The position numbers were made by a program, and so were the translations under genes. Below the pieces are notes generated by a model, which worked only from the letters and a program-made list of their open reading frames with translations, had not been told where the DNA came from and made no database searches. This document shows, one piece after another, positions 34,112 to 44,481 of a DNA stretch of 64,000 nt. The stretch is from Nissolia schottii (lineage: Eukaryota > Streptophyta > Magnoliopsida > Fabales > Fabaceae), in assembly GCA_003254905.1 (NCBI GenBank), contig QANU01018779.1:26801-90800 (forward strand), written 5' to 3'. The first letter of the stretch is position 1, and every line of letters begins with the position of its first letter.

Positions 34112-34600
34112 TCATGGGCTCCGGCCGCACTCCTCTAGGTCTGGGCTGGGGTCTTCCTCTTCCTCATCCTCTACCTCACTCTCGTTCTCCTCGGAAGAAT
34201 CCACATTCATCAAATCCTCACCGTCAGGGGCATCCTCTTTAACTGGGGGAATCTTCGGGATAGCTGGCAAGTCCCGGGGCACGGAGGATGGTCTGGCCTT
34301 AGCGTCATGGGTGCAGGGTGCGAATGGATGATGGTAGACAAAGGCGATGCACTTCCTGACTGTCTGGCGATAAAGCTTGCATGGGGGTCGTGGTGGCCAA
34401 GAGTTAGGATCTATCTCCACATCTTTCTCATAGGGTGGAGGCTCCTCTGCGTTAGCGTCAATGAGGATGGGATCATTGGCTGATGATCCGGGTCCGGCGG
34501 GTGCTGCTCTCAGACAGTCAGGGTAATCCCCTGTCTCTGGGTCTCTGTGTCTAACTTTACTGCGAAGGATGCTCCGCTTCTTCGGCGGCAGGCTCATCAT
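34112..34600 (-). CDS. LTR-encoded protein with PPPY motif and acidic tail (162 aa)
   Basis: An uninterrupted ORF inside an LTR. From the Met at 34600: a basic start (LPPKKRSILRSKVRHRDPETGD), a Ser/Ala/Pro-rich stretch, EEPPPYEKDVEIDP, a middle part (RKCIAFVYHHPFAPCTHDAK), ARPSSVPRDLP, and a Glu/Asp-rich tail of ~50 residues. The homologue at 14934-18555 has the same order, with silent changes prevailing in the shared motifs. No domain or signal peptide is recognised, and it is not a gag or pol domain. The start is chosen because an in-frame ATG here pairs with the ATG of the homologue. It lies just 3' of an acceptor-like CAGG box, so splicing could bring it close to a cap. Confidence 0.6.
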   Translation of the reverse strand: MMSLPPKKRSILRSKVRHRDPETGDYPDCLRAAPAGPGSSANDPILIDANAEEPPPYEKDVEIDPNSWPPRPPCKLYRQTVRKCIAFVYHHPFAPCTHDAKARPSSVPRDLPAIPKIPPVKEDAPDGEDLMNVDSSEENESEVEDEEEEDPSPDLEECGRSP

Positions 34601-34616
34601 ACTCACCTGAAGTCAT
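34557..34616 (-). CDS. Small LTR ORF, 19 aa
   Basis: It starts at GCTTATGACTTCAGG and reads MTSGEYDEPAAEEAEHPSQ. The partner at 14915 reads MSSGEADDDPAAAEEADPSQ. It overlaps the start of the 162-aa ORF in a different frame. Confidence 0.35.
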   Translation of the reverse strand: MTSGEYDEPAAEEAEHPSQ

Positions 34617-35129
34617 AAGCGAGTGGGGGTGAGAACGTGTGGGTCCTAGTGGTCTAGTTAACTCGATTATGCTTCAGGCCACTCAGGAGATCTCTACATG
34701 TTCATGCATCTAGACTCCCTACAGGTTATTATCTTTCCTAGGATCCTGAGCAGCTTTATCTAATTACTAGGTGATAGGGATCTCTAATCTTCAACTTACC
34801 TAGGCATTCGCGCTTGTTATCTTTACTCGCGGTACTACTTAGACTATCGTGCGTGTCTAATGGTCGGCTTACGTAATATATTCATACTCATAGCTCATCA
34901 TACAAATATACAATCATCACATAAATATCATGCATGAGGGGTTAGGGGTTCTCTTACGCGCCTATGGCCGCATTCTTTTCGTTACTGGTGCCCTCACTCC
35001 CCTGTTGACTGGAGGATTGTCATCCCCATACAGTCACAATGCGCTTACAACCATTTGGCTTGTAGAATGGTGGGAGTGTACCCTGAAGGTGGTATCACTG
35101 GCAAATGAGGGCTCGTATGCGTCTGAACT

Positions 35130-35215
35130 TCTTGTACGACTTTTCTTGGTGTCCAAACTTCGTGGACGACTTTCTTTCTGTCTTATGTCCAAACTTCGTG
35201 GACATCTTACTCGTC
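35130..35215 (-). repeat. GTCCACGAAGTTTGGAC word copies
   Basis: Two good copies and one degenerate copy of the family D word stand at regular ~30-40 bp spacing, the counterpart of the six copies at 14249-14421. Confidence 0.75.
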
Positions 35216-35696
35216 TTTTAACCGTCATGACATAAAAGCTCAAGCATTTCCTTGCTTTCTTTTCTCTCGTGCTGGGTTGAAACCCGCGTTCAGACCAAAG
35301 TCTGCAAATCATAATCGTAAACCAGTCCTTCTTGCTAGACTGGAAAGGGACTTGTCAGTCCGTCGTGCCAAGAGAAGGATTTCCTATTACATAACTAAGT
35401 CTTTTCTTCAAGGTACACCAACCCTTGGTAGTCGGGCCTTCTTAAGAATTTACTGGTTCCCTATATTCAATTATCTTCTTTGAGCATTACGCCAATTAAC
35501 TCTAGTGGCCTATAGTTACCCTAAACCTTACGGCAACTACTCCTCGTGATGCATGCACTTATTAGCTTCACTACGCTTTTCATGTGTCCTCGTTCTTGGG
35601 TTACAGAGCAATACAGATGGAATGGCGTGGCTTCGTAAACTGATTTCTTCTTCTTAGCCTCTTTGGATAAGTCTAGCGAGGGTCCTAGGGTCCTTA

Positions 35697-35900
35697 GGCC
35701 GCTCAGCGTCCATGCTCGACCGCTCAGCGATACCCTGAGTCCTCCTCAGGTCCTGGGCCATCCTTATCTAGCCTTACGTCGCCTCCAAGTCACCGGCCGC
35801 TCAGCGCCCTGCACTTGAACTCACCTTGCCACGTAACTTCTATCGTGTGAAGGGGTAGGAAAAACCCAGACCGCTCAGCGCCCTATTGGACCGCTCAGGC
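35697..35900 (-). repeat. CCGCTCAGCG word array
   Basis: Copies include GCCGCTCAGCGTCC, ACCGCTCAGCGATA, GCCGCTCAGCGCCC, ACCGCTCAGCGCCC and a degenerate ACCGCTCAGGCCC. They lie upstream (in element sense) of the conserved block. Confidence 0.85.
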
Positions 35901-36541
35901 CCTGGTGCGTCCAGCACCTGTAACCCGAGAGTTGGGCTAACTTTCTCTAACTTTTCTCCAACCAACTTTTGCACTTTTTCATGGTTTGAAACACATCATT
36001 CCATCCATCACTAGCAACCTAAGATCATCCTAGCCATCTATATGCATAATCATATCTACCTAGCATCACTAAATCATCCATACACACACATAGATACACA
36101 TAATTACATATAGAACTCAAGAACACCAAGGAGGTGAGTAAGCCTAAGTTACCTACTTCCTTAGAGTTGGTTTGACATCGAGGAGGGTAGGGGAGAGTAA
36201 TCCCTTGAGCGCAGAGCGTTGTCCTAGCTTCAGTCGGCTTCGGTAGCGCGATTGCAGTGCACACAGGCAGAGTTTCTGCTATTCTGAGGAAGCTTGAATG
36301 TGAAATTCATGGGCTGGTGGCATGGCTATTTATAGGCACGAAATTTGCCACCATTTTCCCATTTTACCCTTCCCCATAATTATCGTTTTGCCATTTTTAA
36401 TTTAATTACTTAATTATTTAATGAATTAGATAAATAAAAGGTCAAATCAATGAATAGTAACCTAATTTTTTATTAATTTTACTCAAAAATCTGATTACAC
36501 CACGTGGCTATATCAGATTTTGAGTCCTCCCAGTTCCGTTT

Positions 36542-39379
36542 TGTAACCCCCTAGCTAACTAGCCTACGCTTAAGTCGCAAGCTTGCTGGCTAAGTTGTTA
36601 GCTGCTCTGGTGGGGATGGTACTTAGTCCCCTTTGTACATCGAAGATATGGTTACCCAAAATATGGACCAGATTAAAATTTCTTTTGTACGTCACATATA
36701 ATAAAATTAGGAGCCTTGTTGCGTTTAGAGCATACATCGCGAGCGTAAATATAGCGTGCTTAACTGATAACAGATGAAAATACTTAACATAGGTCATAAT
36801 TACAAACATGGTCCGTCATACATACATCAACAAGTTTATAAGTACATAAGTTATAATTTACATAACAAGTACAAAGATCGCAAAATGGTGGCCATAACCA
36901 TATATACTATCTACTAGCTAAAGTCTACTCCTCCGCTGTCCGGTCGTGAAATGCCTCCTCCTCATACGGCTCCGCTTCCTGTCCTCCACCAAAACCTGAA
37001 GTCATGGATGAGTGGGGTGAGAACATAGCGCTCTCAGTGGGAAACCTTAGGGATTAGGGAACTTCTTTTTCCTCATACATACCTCAGGCCACTCAGGAAA
37101 TTCTAGGTGTTACAGTTATACGATCACCCTACTGATTTTAAGATCCAAACTAAGCCTGAGCAGCTTTATCTAAAATTAACTAGGTGACTGGGGAGCCTAC
37201 TCTTCATTACTAAGTCATCTGTTCTCTATCTTACTTCCTAAGTTCACATAATCACATAATTCACATAATCACATAATAAGCTTCCGTGTGCGTCCACTTA
37301 TAACCGTGCCCATTTTAATTATAAGCTTCTTCACACATTCACTTATGTACAGTTATATCACTTAGAGCAATTACTTCAAGCTCAACCCCCCCGTAACGGT
37401 GGCCTACCGCGACAGGCTTCCTTGTTGTCTCAGTATCGTGAGGACTGGGCCGCGCTAAACCTCAGTAGCTCACGATAGGAGAATCCACCCTTATGCTAGG
37501 GGTGGCGAGGGGACCCTACCCCGTCCTTATGCTAGGGACAAGGCATGCCCAGGGTTCAACTTGCCCTTCCTGCCAGCTATTACGCACAGCTAGGAAAAGA
37601 TTCCTTTTTCCTCCCTTTCTTTTTCCTTTTTGGGACTTAGTGACGTCATGCCCAATACCTTTCCTTTCCCTTTCCTTTTTGTAAAACCATTTTCCATGAC
37701 ACATAATCACATAACATTCATCATTGCAGTTCATCAAATCCAGTCCATTTCAGTTACAGTCCATAAGCATTAAACATAAAGCTTTAGTTCATCACCTTTA
37801 ACATACTTTCGTAAAATTAGTAGATCCATGGATAATGGCAAGTAGTATAAAAATTATGTTTTAAGAAAGGGTTTTTGTACACATAAAAATGATAATTTTC
37901 GAAAAGGGAGTTCTGGCCTTCGTCAGACCGCTCAGTGCACCCTGACGAATTTCAGCTCCTAATTCCTGCAATTTTCCATGTTCTACTAGGTTTCTAACCA
38001 TCAAGCCTCAAAGCAATTTTTTTCTAGCATTCCTTATTCATTTCTAACAGCCATAACAACCCTAAACATACATCAAATTTTCTAAAATCAGTTCCATAAC
38101 AAATCAAACCACAAATTCATGCTTTCCTAACCTATGTTCATGTAACACTTAGCATCTCTAGCACATAGCCACATATTCACACAATTTCCATCATCATCAT
38201 CAAAGAACATAAACCTAGCAAGAACCTAATCTATCCTAGCATACATATCACAAGCATGGCATCAAACATCTTAAGCCACATGGACAGTGGTTATGTCAGA
38301 TTTACCCACCGTTTTCCCCGGCTCCGATGGTTCCTGCTTGCTCCTAGCTTGCTTGGACTCCTCCTTGCTCCTCTAGGCCGAAATTTCAGCAAGCTTCCTT
38401 GGGGTTTTGGGTGTGATTTTCGTGGGTTTGGGTTAGGGGTTCCTGAGGGAAGAGAACTGGGCTTAGGGCTGGCGGTGTCTAGGTCTCCGGTTCGGCGGAA
38501 CAGCAGTCGTTCGGTAAACGGACAGAGTTTCGGCTAGGCTTCTAATTTTCCTCTTAAATTTCGGTTTTGGGGTGCTATTTATAGCCCAAGAGCTGATTGC
38601 CACTTTACCATTTTGCCCTTGGCCCAAAATTACAAAAATGCCATTTTTAATTACTTTTCTAATTATTTAATTCATTTGGATAATACTAAGGTCACATCAA
38701 GTCACATCAAGGATTATTTAATGATTTTCCTTGAAAAAATCTGTCTTCCCACGTGCTGAATCTGATTGGGCCCCACCCCGGTCCCGTTTCGCTCGTTTTT
38801 GATCGCTCGCAGTATCGGTGCGTCGCGCACGGTCGTCCGAAAAATATTCTGCTTGTACCGTCGCGATCCTCTAACTTCCCTCTTCCTAAGAATATTATTT
38901 TTAGAAGGTGTTTGTGAATTTTTCTCCGGATGAGTATTTTTCACAAATACCTCTAATGCATCGTTACGCTCCCGCGTCCACGGACAACCGTTCCACTTGC
39001 GGTTTCGCTATCTCCCAAACTTCCCAATAAGGTTGTGGGGCTAATCTAAGGTATTTGGGACTTTTCCCCGGTATAGGTTGGATTCCCAGAGACTTGAGAC
39101 TCTGCTCGGTTCTATTGGCTAGACGGGGCCAAACGGGACTGTTCGGGTGTCTGCGGAATCGTCCGAAACCGAACCGATTTCGGTTTTTTTCGACAGTCTA
39201 AGTTTTTCATCCATCTCTAGGGGCCGAGAGGAATCATTTGAGTGTCAACAGAATTTATCAAATCCCTACCGAGAAATTTCTACTGACCTCTACCAGTTAG
39301 TTCACACAATCAACTCAGCGAACAGTCTAACTAGCAGTTATTTGGGAAATTCTCACTAAGAAAGGAGCGGGATGTTACA
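36542..39379 (-). mobile_element. Solo LTR, 2.84 kb, minus strand
   Basis: Ends TGTAACCCCCTAGC and GGGATGTTACA, with perfect duplication CGTTT (36537-36541 and 39380-39384). On the minus strand it has a GCTATAAATAGC box near 38574, a GGTGGGTAAATC box near 38303, the conserved GTGGCGAGGGG box near 37505, the block near 37100 and a small ORF at 37005. It is nested in the Tekay-type 3' LTR. Confidence 0.92.
36925..37005 (-). CDS. Small LTR ORF, 26 aa
   Basis: It starts at the conserved ATGACTTCAGG and begins MTSGFGGGQEAEPYEEEAFH. It shares the M-T-S-G start and acidic nature with other LTR small ORFs. Confidence 0.35.
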   Translation of the reverse strand: MTSGFGGGQEAEPYEEEAFHDRTAEE

Positions 39380-39732
39380 CGTTTCGCTCGTGTTTGATAG
39401 CTCGCTGTCCCGGTGCGTTGCCCCCAATCGTCCGAAAAATATTCCGATCACACCGTCGCGATCCTCTAATTTCCCTTACCATGGAACTAAGGTTAATCAA
39501 GGACATTTGTGGATTTTCCTTCGGATGAGTATTCTTCAGAGATACCTTTGATACAGCGAAAAATTCCAACAGCAGACAATCTCTATTCCGCTACATGCGA
39601 AATTTCGCGCGACGACCAACCCCTAGGTTTCACGGAGGTTTTTAACCTTAGAATACCATCCTTCCTTTTATAAAAAATTATTTTGTGTTTATTTTGTGAA
39701 TTCTTTACTAAGGGAAAAAGTGGGATGTTACA

Positions 39733-39749
39733 TTCCACCCCCTTAGAAA
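39733..39749 (-). other. Polypurine tract of the Tekay-type element
   Basis: The minus strand reads TTTCTAAGGGGGTGGAA immediately before TGTAACATCCC, the 3' LTR start. Confidence 0.85.
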
Positions 39750-40935
39750 AATTTCGCCCACGAAATTTAAGTGTAAGTTACGACATACCTTCAAACAGTT
39801 CAGGATATGTCTGTCTCGTGTCCATTTCCAGCTCCATGTTTGGTCTTCGCAGGCTCTATTCTCCCATATGAAGCCCACGATTAATACCTCCCTGTTCCTT
39901 GTCCTGCTGGTCTTATGGTCCAAAATCTCTCGGGGTGTCATAGGTAGGGCGAGATCTTCCCTTTGTTGCACCTTGTCGACCTCCAGTATGTGGTCAGGAG
40001 ATGCATGGTATTTTCTCAGCTGGGAGACATGGAAGACGTTATGGACATACACCAGGTTAGGTGGGAGGGCTACTCTGTAAGCTACCGGTCCAATACGCTT
40101 GAGGATCTTGAAGGGTCCTATGAACCTTGGACTTAGCTTCTTAACTTTGAGGGACCGTCCAATGCCGGTTGCTGGAGTGATCTTCAGGAATACATGTTCA
40201 CCTTACTGAAATTCCAGCGGCTTTCTCCTCACATCCGCGTAGCTCTTTTGGCTGTTCTGCGCCATTTGAATCTTTTCTCGAATCTGTTTCACCCATTCCT
40301 TCGCCTCCTTGATCTCGTCGGCATTACAATTCCAGAACTTCGCTCCCTCATTCCAACACAGCGAGGATTGGCATTTCCAGCCATGTAAAGCCTCGAAAGG
40401 GGACATGCCAATGCTAGCTTGATAGCTATTGTTGTATGAAAATGCTATTATGGGAAACATTTCATCTCAATAGCCTGGTAGATCCAACGCACACGCTCGC
40501 AACATATCCTCCAAAACTTGGGCCGTTCGGGGTAGACCTAAGACAAAGTCCATGGCTATTCCTTCTTATTTCCATTTGGGAATCTCCGAAAAAGTCTGCC
40601 ATGGGGCTTCTGATGCTCAATCTTCACCTTTTGGCATACCAAGCACCTTTCTACCAGTCGGCTACATCTCTCTTCATCCCAGGCCACCAAAACATCTTAT
40701 TCAAATCCTGATACATCTTGGTCATTCCTGGGTGTATGGTAAAATGGCTCCTGTGGGCCTCCCGGAGGATGTTTGCACACAATTCTCCTTTGTCCGGTAC
40801 ACAAAGGTGTTGATTGAACCGTAGAATGCCATCGAGTCCAAATGATGTTTCCTTTATTTTCTAGCTTGCACTGCTTCCACTAAGCTTAGCAACGAATCAT
40901 TGTTGCGATTCTGCTGTGCTTCCGCGATTCTGATT
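39750..40935 (-). pseudogene. Tekay-type integrase with deleted core, plus chromodomain
   Basis: Read on the minus strand from 40935. Zinc-finger remnants (ELCANILREAHRSHFTIHPG, WWPGMKRDVADW with a stop) are followed by MDFVLGL near 40555, which is the first catalytic aspartate region. The sequence then jumps directly to VLEDMLRACALD near 40510, normally more than 100 residues further on. The second catalytic D and the E are therefore missing. After it come FSYNNSYQASIGMSPFEALH, a GPY/F-type region with stops, VHNVFHVSQLRKYHASP and a chromodomain-like end. It cannot integrate DNA. Confidence 0.85.
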
Positions 40936-41459
40936 CAAAACTCATTGGTGATCTGGATCTGCCATAAGCGAATACTAGCTTGCCGACGAGTAAAACCCAG
41001 GTTGAGGTCTCTGAAGCTTTCGAGTAACTCTAGTTCTTTCACCATCATCTGACCTGCATGTAATGATTTCCTGCTCAAAGCATCGGCCATTACATTCCCC
41101 TTGCCGGGATGATAATTCAGTCCAAAGTCATAGTCTTTCAAAAATTACATCTAGCGCCGCTGTCTCATGTTTAATTCCTTCTGGTCAAACAAGTATTTCA
41201 GACTTTTGTGGTCTGAAAACACTTCGAAGCACACACTGTACAAATGATGCCTCCATATCTTAAGAGCAAAGACTACAGCCGCAAGCTCCAAATTGTGGGT
41301 GGGGTAGTTCGCTTCATGAATCCTCAGCTGCCTGGAAGCAAATGATACCACTTGACGATTCTGCATGAGCACACACCCCAGCCCGGTACGGGATGCGTCA
41401 CAGTACACTTCATATGGAGCTTGAGGGATGGGCAGAATTAATACTAGAGTAGTAGTCAA
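40935..41459 (-). pseudogene. Tekay-type RNase H
   Basis: Two open pieces (41459-41151 and 41141-40935) divided by a stop. Motifs are [58 protein letters not shown] and then YDFGLNYHPGKGNVMADALS, the typical end of gypsy RNase H. Confidence 0.88.
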
Positions 41460-41595
41460 CTTTTCCTTTAGGGTGCAAAAGCTCTGTTCACACTCCGGTG
41501 CCCAAACAAAGGGTACCTCCTTTCTCAGTTAGCTTAGTGAGTGGCAACGCAACTTGCGAGAAGCCTTTTATAAATCTTCGGTGATATCCTGGAAA

Positions 41596-42410
41596 TCAGA
41601 GGAAAATCTTTACTTCGGTGACAGAAGTGGGTTTTTCCCATTGCTTGACTGCCTCAACTTTTCCTGAGTCAACTGCAACACTACATTCTGACACTACGTG
41701 GCCTGGAAATTGTAATTCCCTTGTCCAGAACTCGCACTTGGACAATTTTGTATATAGTTTCTTACTTCTTAGTATCTCCAACACCATCCGTAAGTGCTCC
41801 ACATGCTCTTCTTCGCTCTTAGAATATACCAGGATATCATCGATGATAACACATTGGTCCAGGTGTTCTCTAAAGATACGGTGCATATAATCCATAAATA
41901 TGGTAGGGGCGTTGGTTAATCCAAATGCCATCATTGTAAACTCATAATTCCCGTATCGCGATCGAAAGGCAGTCTTAGGAATATCCTCATCCTTCACGCG
42001 GTTTTGATGGTAACCTGATCGTAGATCAATCCGGGAGAAAACCTTTGCTCCATTCAGTTGGTCTATCAAATTATCAATCCTTGGCAGCAGGTACTTGTTC
42101 TTGATGTTCACCTTATTAAGTTGCTGGTAATCAACGCACATCCGCATCGAGCTTCTTTCTTCTTAACGAATAGCACTGGAGCTCCCCAGGGTGATATGCT
42201 CGGACAAATAAACTGCTTTTCCAAAAGCTATTCCAACTGCCTTTTTAGTTCTTGCAGTTCTATCGGGGACATACGATAGGGTGCGATAGAAACTAGTCCA
42301 GCTCCAGGGACGAAGTCGATCGAGAACTTCACTTCTCTTTTCGGGGGAAATTCTGGGATATCACCTGGAAACACATCCGGGTATTCACATACTATTGAGA
42401 TCTGGTCCAC
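41596..42410 (-). pseudogene. Tekay-type reverse transcriptase
   Basis: Read on the minus strand. The N-terminal part (42410-42228) has [20 protein letters not shown] and [17 protein letters not shown], then a stop and a frameshift near 42150. The palm follows (42147-41596): [42 protein letters not shown] and catalytic IIDDILVYS. The thumb loses frame after 41596. Confidence 0.88.
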
Positions 42411-42413
42411 CTG

Positions 42414-42943
42414 TTACTTCGCCTCCAACTCTAAGGATGTTAACAGAATGTATCCCTGTTCCTTGAGTGGACAGCAATATACTGACATCACCTTGGCTCC
42501 CCGAATGGATACGTCCAGACCTGTGAGTGGAAAATTGACTACCTTTGCGACACAATCCAAGATGACTCGATTGGCACACAACCAGTCCATACCCAATATT
42601 ATATCTAGCCCTACCAGGGGAAGACATATAAAATCAGCTGTAAACATTCTACCCTGCAGCTGAAGCGGGCACTTGAGACATACTAAACAAGTTTTCACAG
42701 GGGGTGCCGTAGAAGTAGACACACTCAACGTGTAGGGCAACGAGGTGGGTGACAGACCTAAGCTCTCAACCCTAGCATAAGAGATAAATGAATGCGATGC
42801 TCCTGAATCGTAGAGTACAGCAAGGGATTCACCATTCATTAAACACTTACCATGAATCAGATCTTCTGCATCTTGCGCCTCATCGGCAGAGAGAGTAAAT
42901 ACGTACCCTTGTCGTTGAGCTGGAGGTGGGGTAACCGAGCACG
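42414..42943 (-). pseudogene. Tekay-type aspartic protease and Gag end
   Basis: On the minus strand, a Gag-end-like AQDAEDLIHGKCLMNGE leads into the protease site VLYDSGASHSFIS, so the catalytic DSG is intact. Next come the second-half motif LDIILGMDWL and the frame to 42414, where it stops before RT. Upstream Gag is lost at ~42943, where an LTR fragment of opposite orientation begins. Confidence 0.85.
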
Positions 42944-44129
42944 CCTCAAGTCGAGTCCAAGGTCCGACCTACGTGTCCACACCTGATCGAGTCCAAGGTT
43001 TAATCCCTCACCATTCCTGTCAGGGGAGTGGTTGTACCTATCGCGTTCGATGACTTCCTCCTATGAGCTTTACGTGGCTAGCTACCACACCGATCAAGAG
43101 CGTTATCGGGTCGACACAATAGGGAAAGCAAAGAGGTTGTAGCCGAGGCCACGGTTACAAAGGTGAAATGACTAAGAAGGACGTAGCCACAGGGCGCATA
43201 AGAGAATTCCAGATCCCCGACATGCATGAGATAGATATGCATATGAATGAATGATTGTATGTTTGTACTTATATATGTAGCCAAGTTTATAGTTATGTAT
43301 GATATTATGCATTATGTATCGTCAAGGGAACGCCCCAAGATGACTAGTATGTCAGTTAGCAGTAACACGAGCAGGCGATTTCGTATTTCCACACTCAGGC
43401 GAGATAAAGAAAATAGCAGAAGCCTAGGTAATATCCAGATTAGATGCCCAATCACCTAGTAAATTAGATAAAGCTGCTCAGGAAATAGGTCCAAGAATAA
43501 TAACCAGTAGGGGGCTAGTATGCATGACACTTAGAGGTTCCCTGAACGGCCTGGAGAATAACCGAGGAAACACAAGGCCACGTTAGAATACTACCCACTG
43601 AGAACCTGCTATTCTTACCCCCACTCATTATGGCTCCAGGAACTTACGACGACTCTTACTACGCTGATGCTGCTGAGCCTGACGAGGAGCTGTGACGGAC
43701 CCCCCTGTCGCAGACGACTGCTCGAGGCTAGGTAAAAAGGGGCCCGACTAGCCCTGGGGAATTTTGAAAGAACTTGTAGTGAAACTTGGAAACTAAGTAG
43801 TTATGTATGGTGAAATGTAATAAGTATATTATGACTTGTAACTGTATTTTATGGATCCTCTAGTGATGTAGCAAATGTATGAATGGTATTTAATTACTTG
43901 TAAGCAGTCAGCTCTATCGCTTGCCTTAATTGTTATTCGCACACTCACGGCTCATAATTTCGGTAATACTTTATGGTATGAACCATGAACAAAAAAAAAT
44001 GGGTCCCTATCTTCCTGAATAATTACTTTCAAAAGTATAAGGGACTTAAAAGTACTCCCACCCAGAAGTAAACAACTTAGCAAGCATTGCGTATGGCTCG
44101 AGCGTATGCATTCAGCTAGGGGTGTTTCA
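42944..44129 (+). mobile_element. 3' part of a long LTR (same family as 4574-7177)
   Basis: It runs from GTGTCCACACCTGATCGAGT to the end AGCTAGGGGTGTTTCA. It matches 6150-7177 in order: conserved block, pyrimidine tract and small ORF. The left border at about 42943 is a breakpoint with the Tekay-type gag and not an LTR end, which points to deletion or illegitimate recombination. Confidence 0.75.
43630..43695 (+). CDS. Small LTR ORF, 21 aa
   Basis: It starts at the conserved ATTATGGCTCCAGG box and reads MAPGTYDDSYYADAAEPDEE plus one residue, nearly the same as the ORF at 6747 for its first 14 residues. Confidence 0.4.
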   Translation: MAPGTYDDSYYADAAEPDEEL

Positions 44130-44481
44130 ATACGTACAAGGAAAAGTTCAAATTTGGTCCTGATAAGTGTCATAATTTCGCAAATTCAATCAGTAAAATG
44201 ACACCTGTTTGCTTAAGTTTTAAAGAAGTATCTGACTAAATTCCCCACTTTTGTAGGATTTATAATATATTCCTAAAGACGGATGCAAGCATATTAATTA
44301 AGGACAATCCTACAAAGAATGAAGCAAAGAGCAAAGTAGGCAAAAGGAGGAAAAAGACAAGTTCTGAGATGAAACCGCTCAGCGGTACAACTATGTCGTT
44401 CAGGGCCTAAAGTCAAATCGCTCAGCGGTAAACACCAATCTGCTGAGTGATGATACCCAGCCGCCACAGCCTGACGCAGCC

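Larger units (their letters stand above)
33632..39732 (-). repeat. 3' LTR of the Tekay-type element (family D), interrupted
   Basis: LTR sequence covers 33632-36541 and 39385-39732, interrupted by the solo LTR 36542-39379 with duplicated CGTTT. Corrected length is about 3.26 kb. It shares the 154-162-aa ORF and the GAAGTTCG words with the LTR at 12396-19127, but carries CCGCTCAGCG words (35697-35900) where that one has TCCGCGGA repeats. Confidence 0.85.
33632..42943 (-). mobile_element. Tekay/Del-type chromovirus, truncated, minus strand
   Basis: On the minus strand: protease, RT, RNase H, integrase and chromodomain (42943 down to ~39750), then a PPT and a 3' LTR (39732 down to 33632). Gag, PBS and 5' LTR are missing, cut off at about 42943 by an LTR fragment in opposite orientation. 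Domain order and the IPxLFVSQLRKY-like ending identify the Tekay lineage. Its PPT and LTR ends resemble those of the gag-only element at 4168-20388, so this lineage may have been its helper. Confidence 0.85.
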
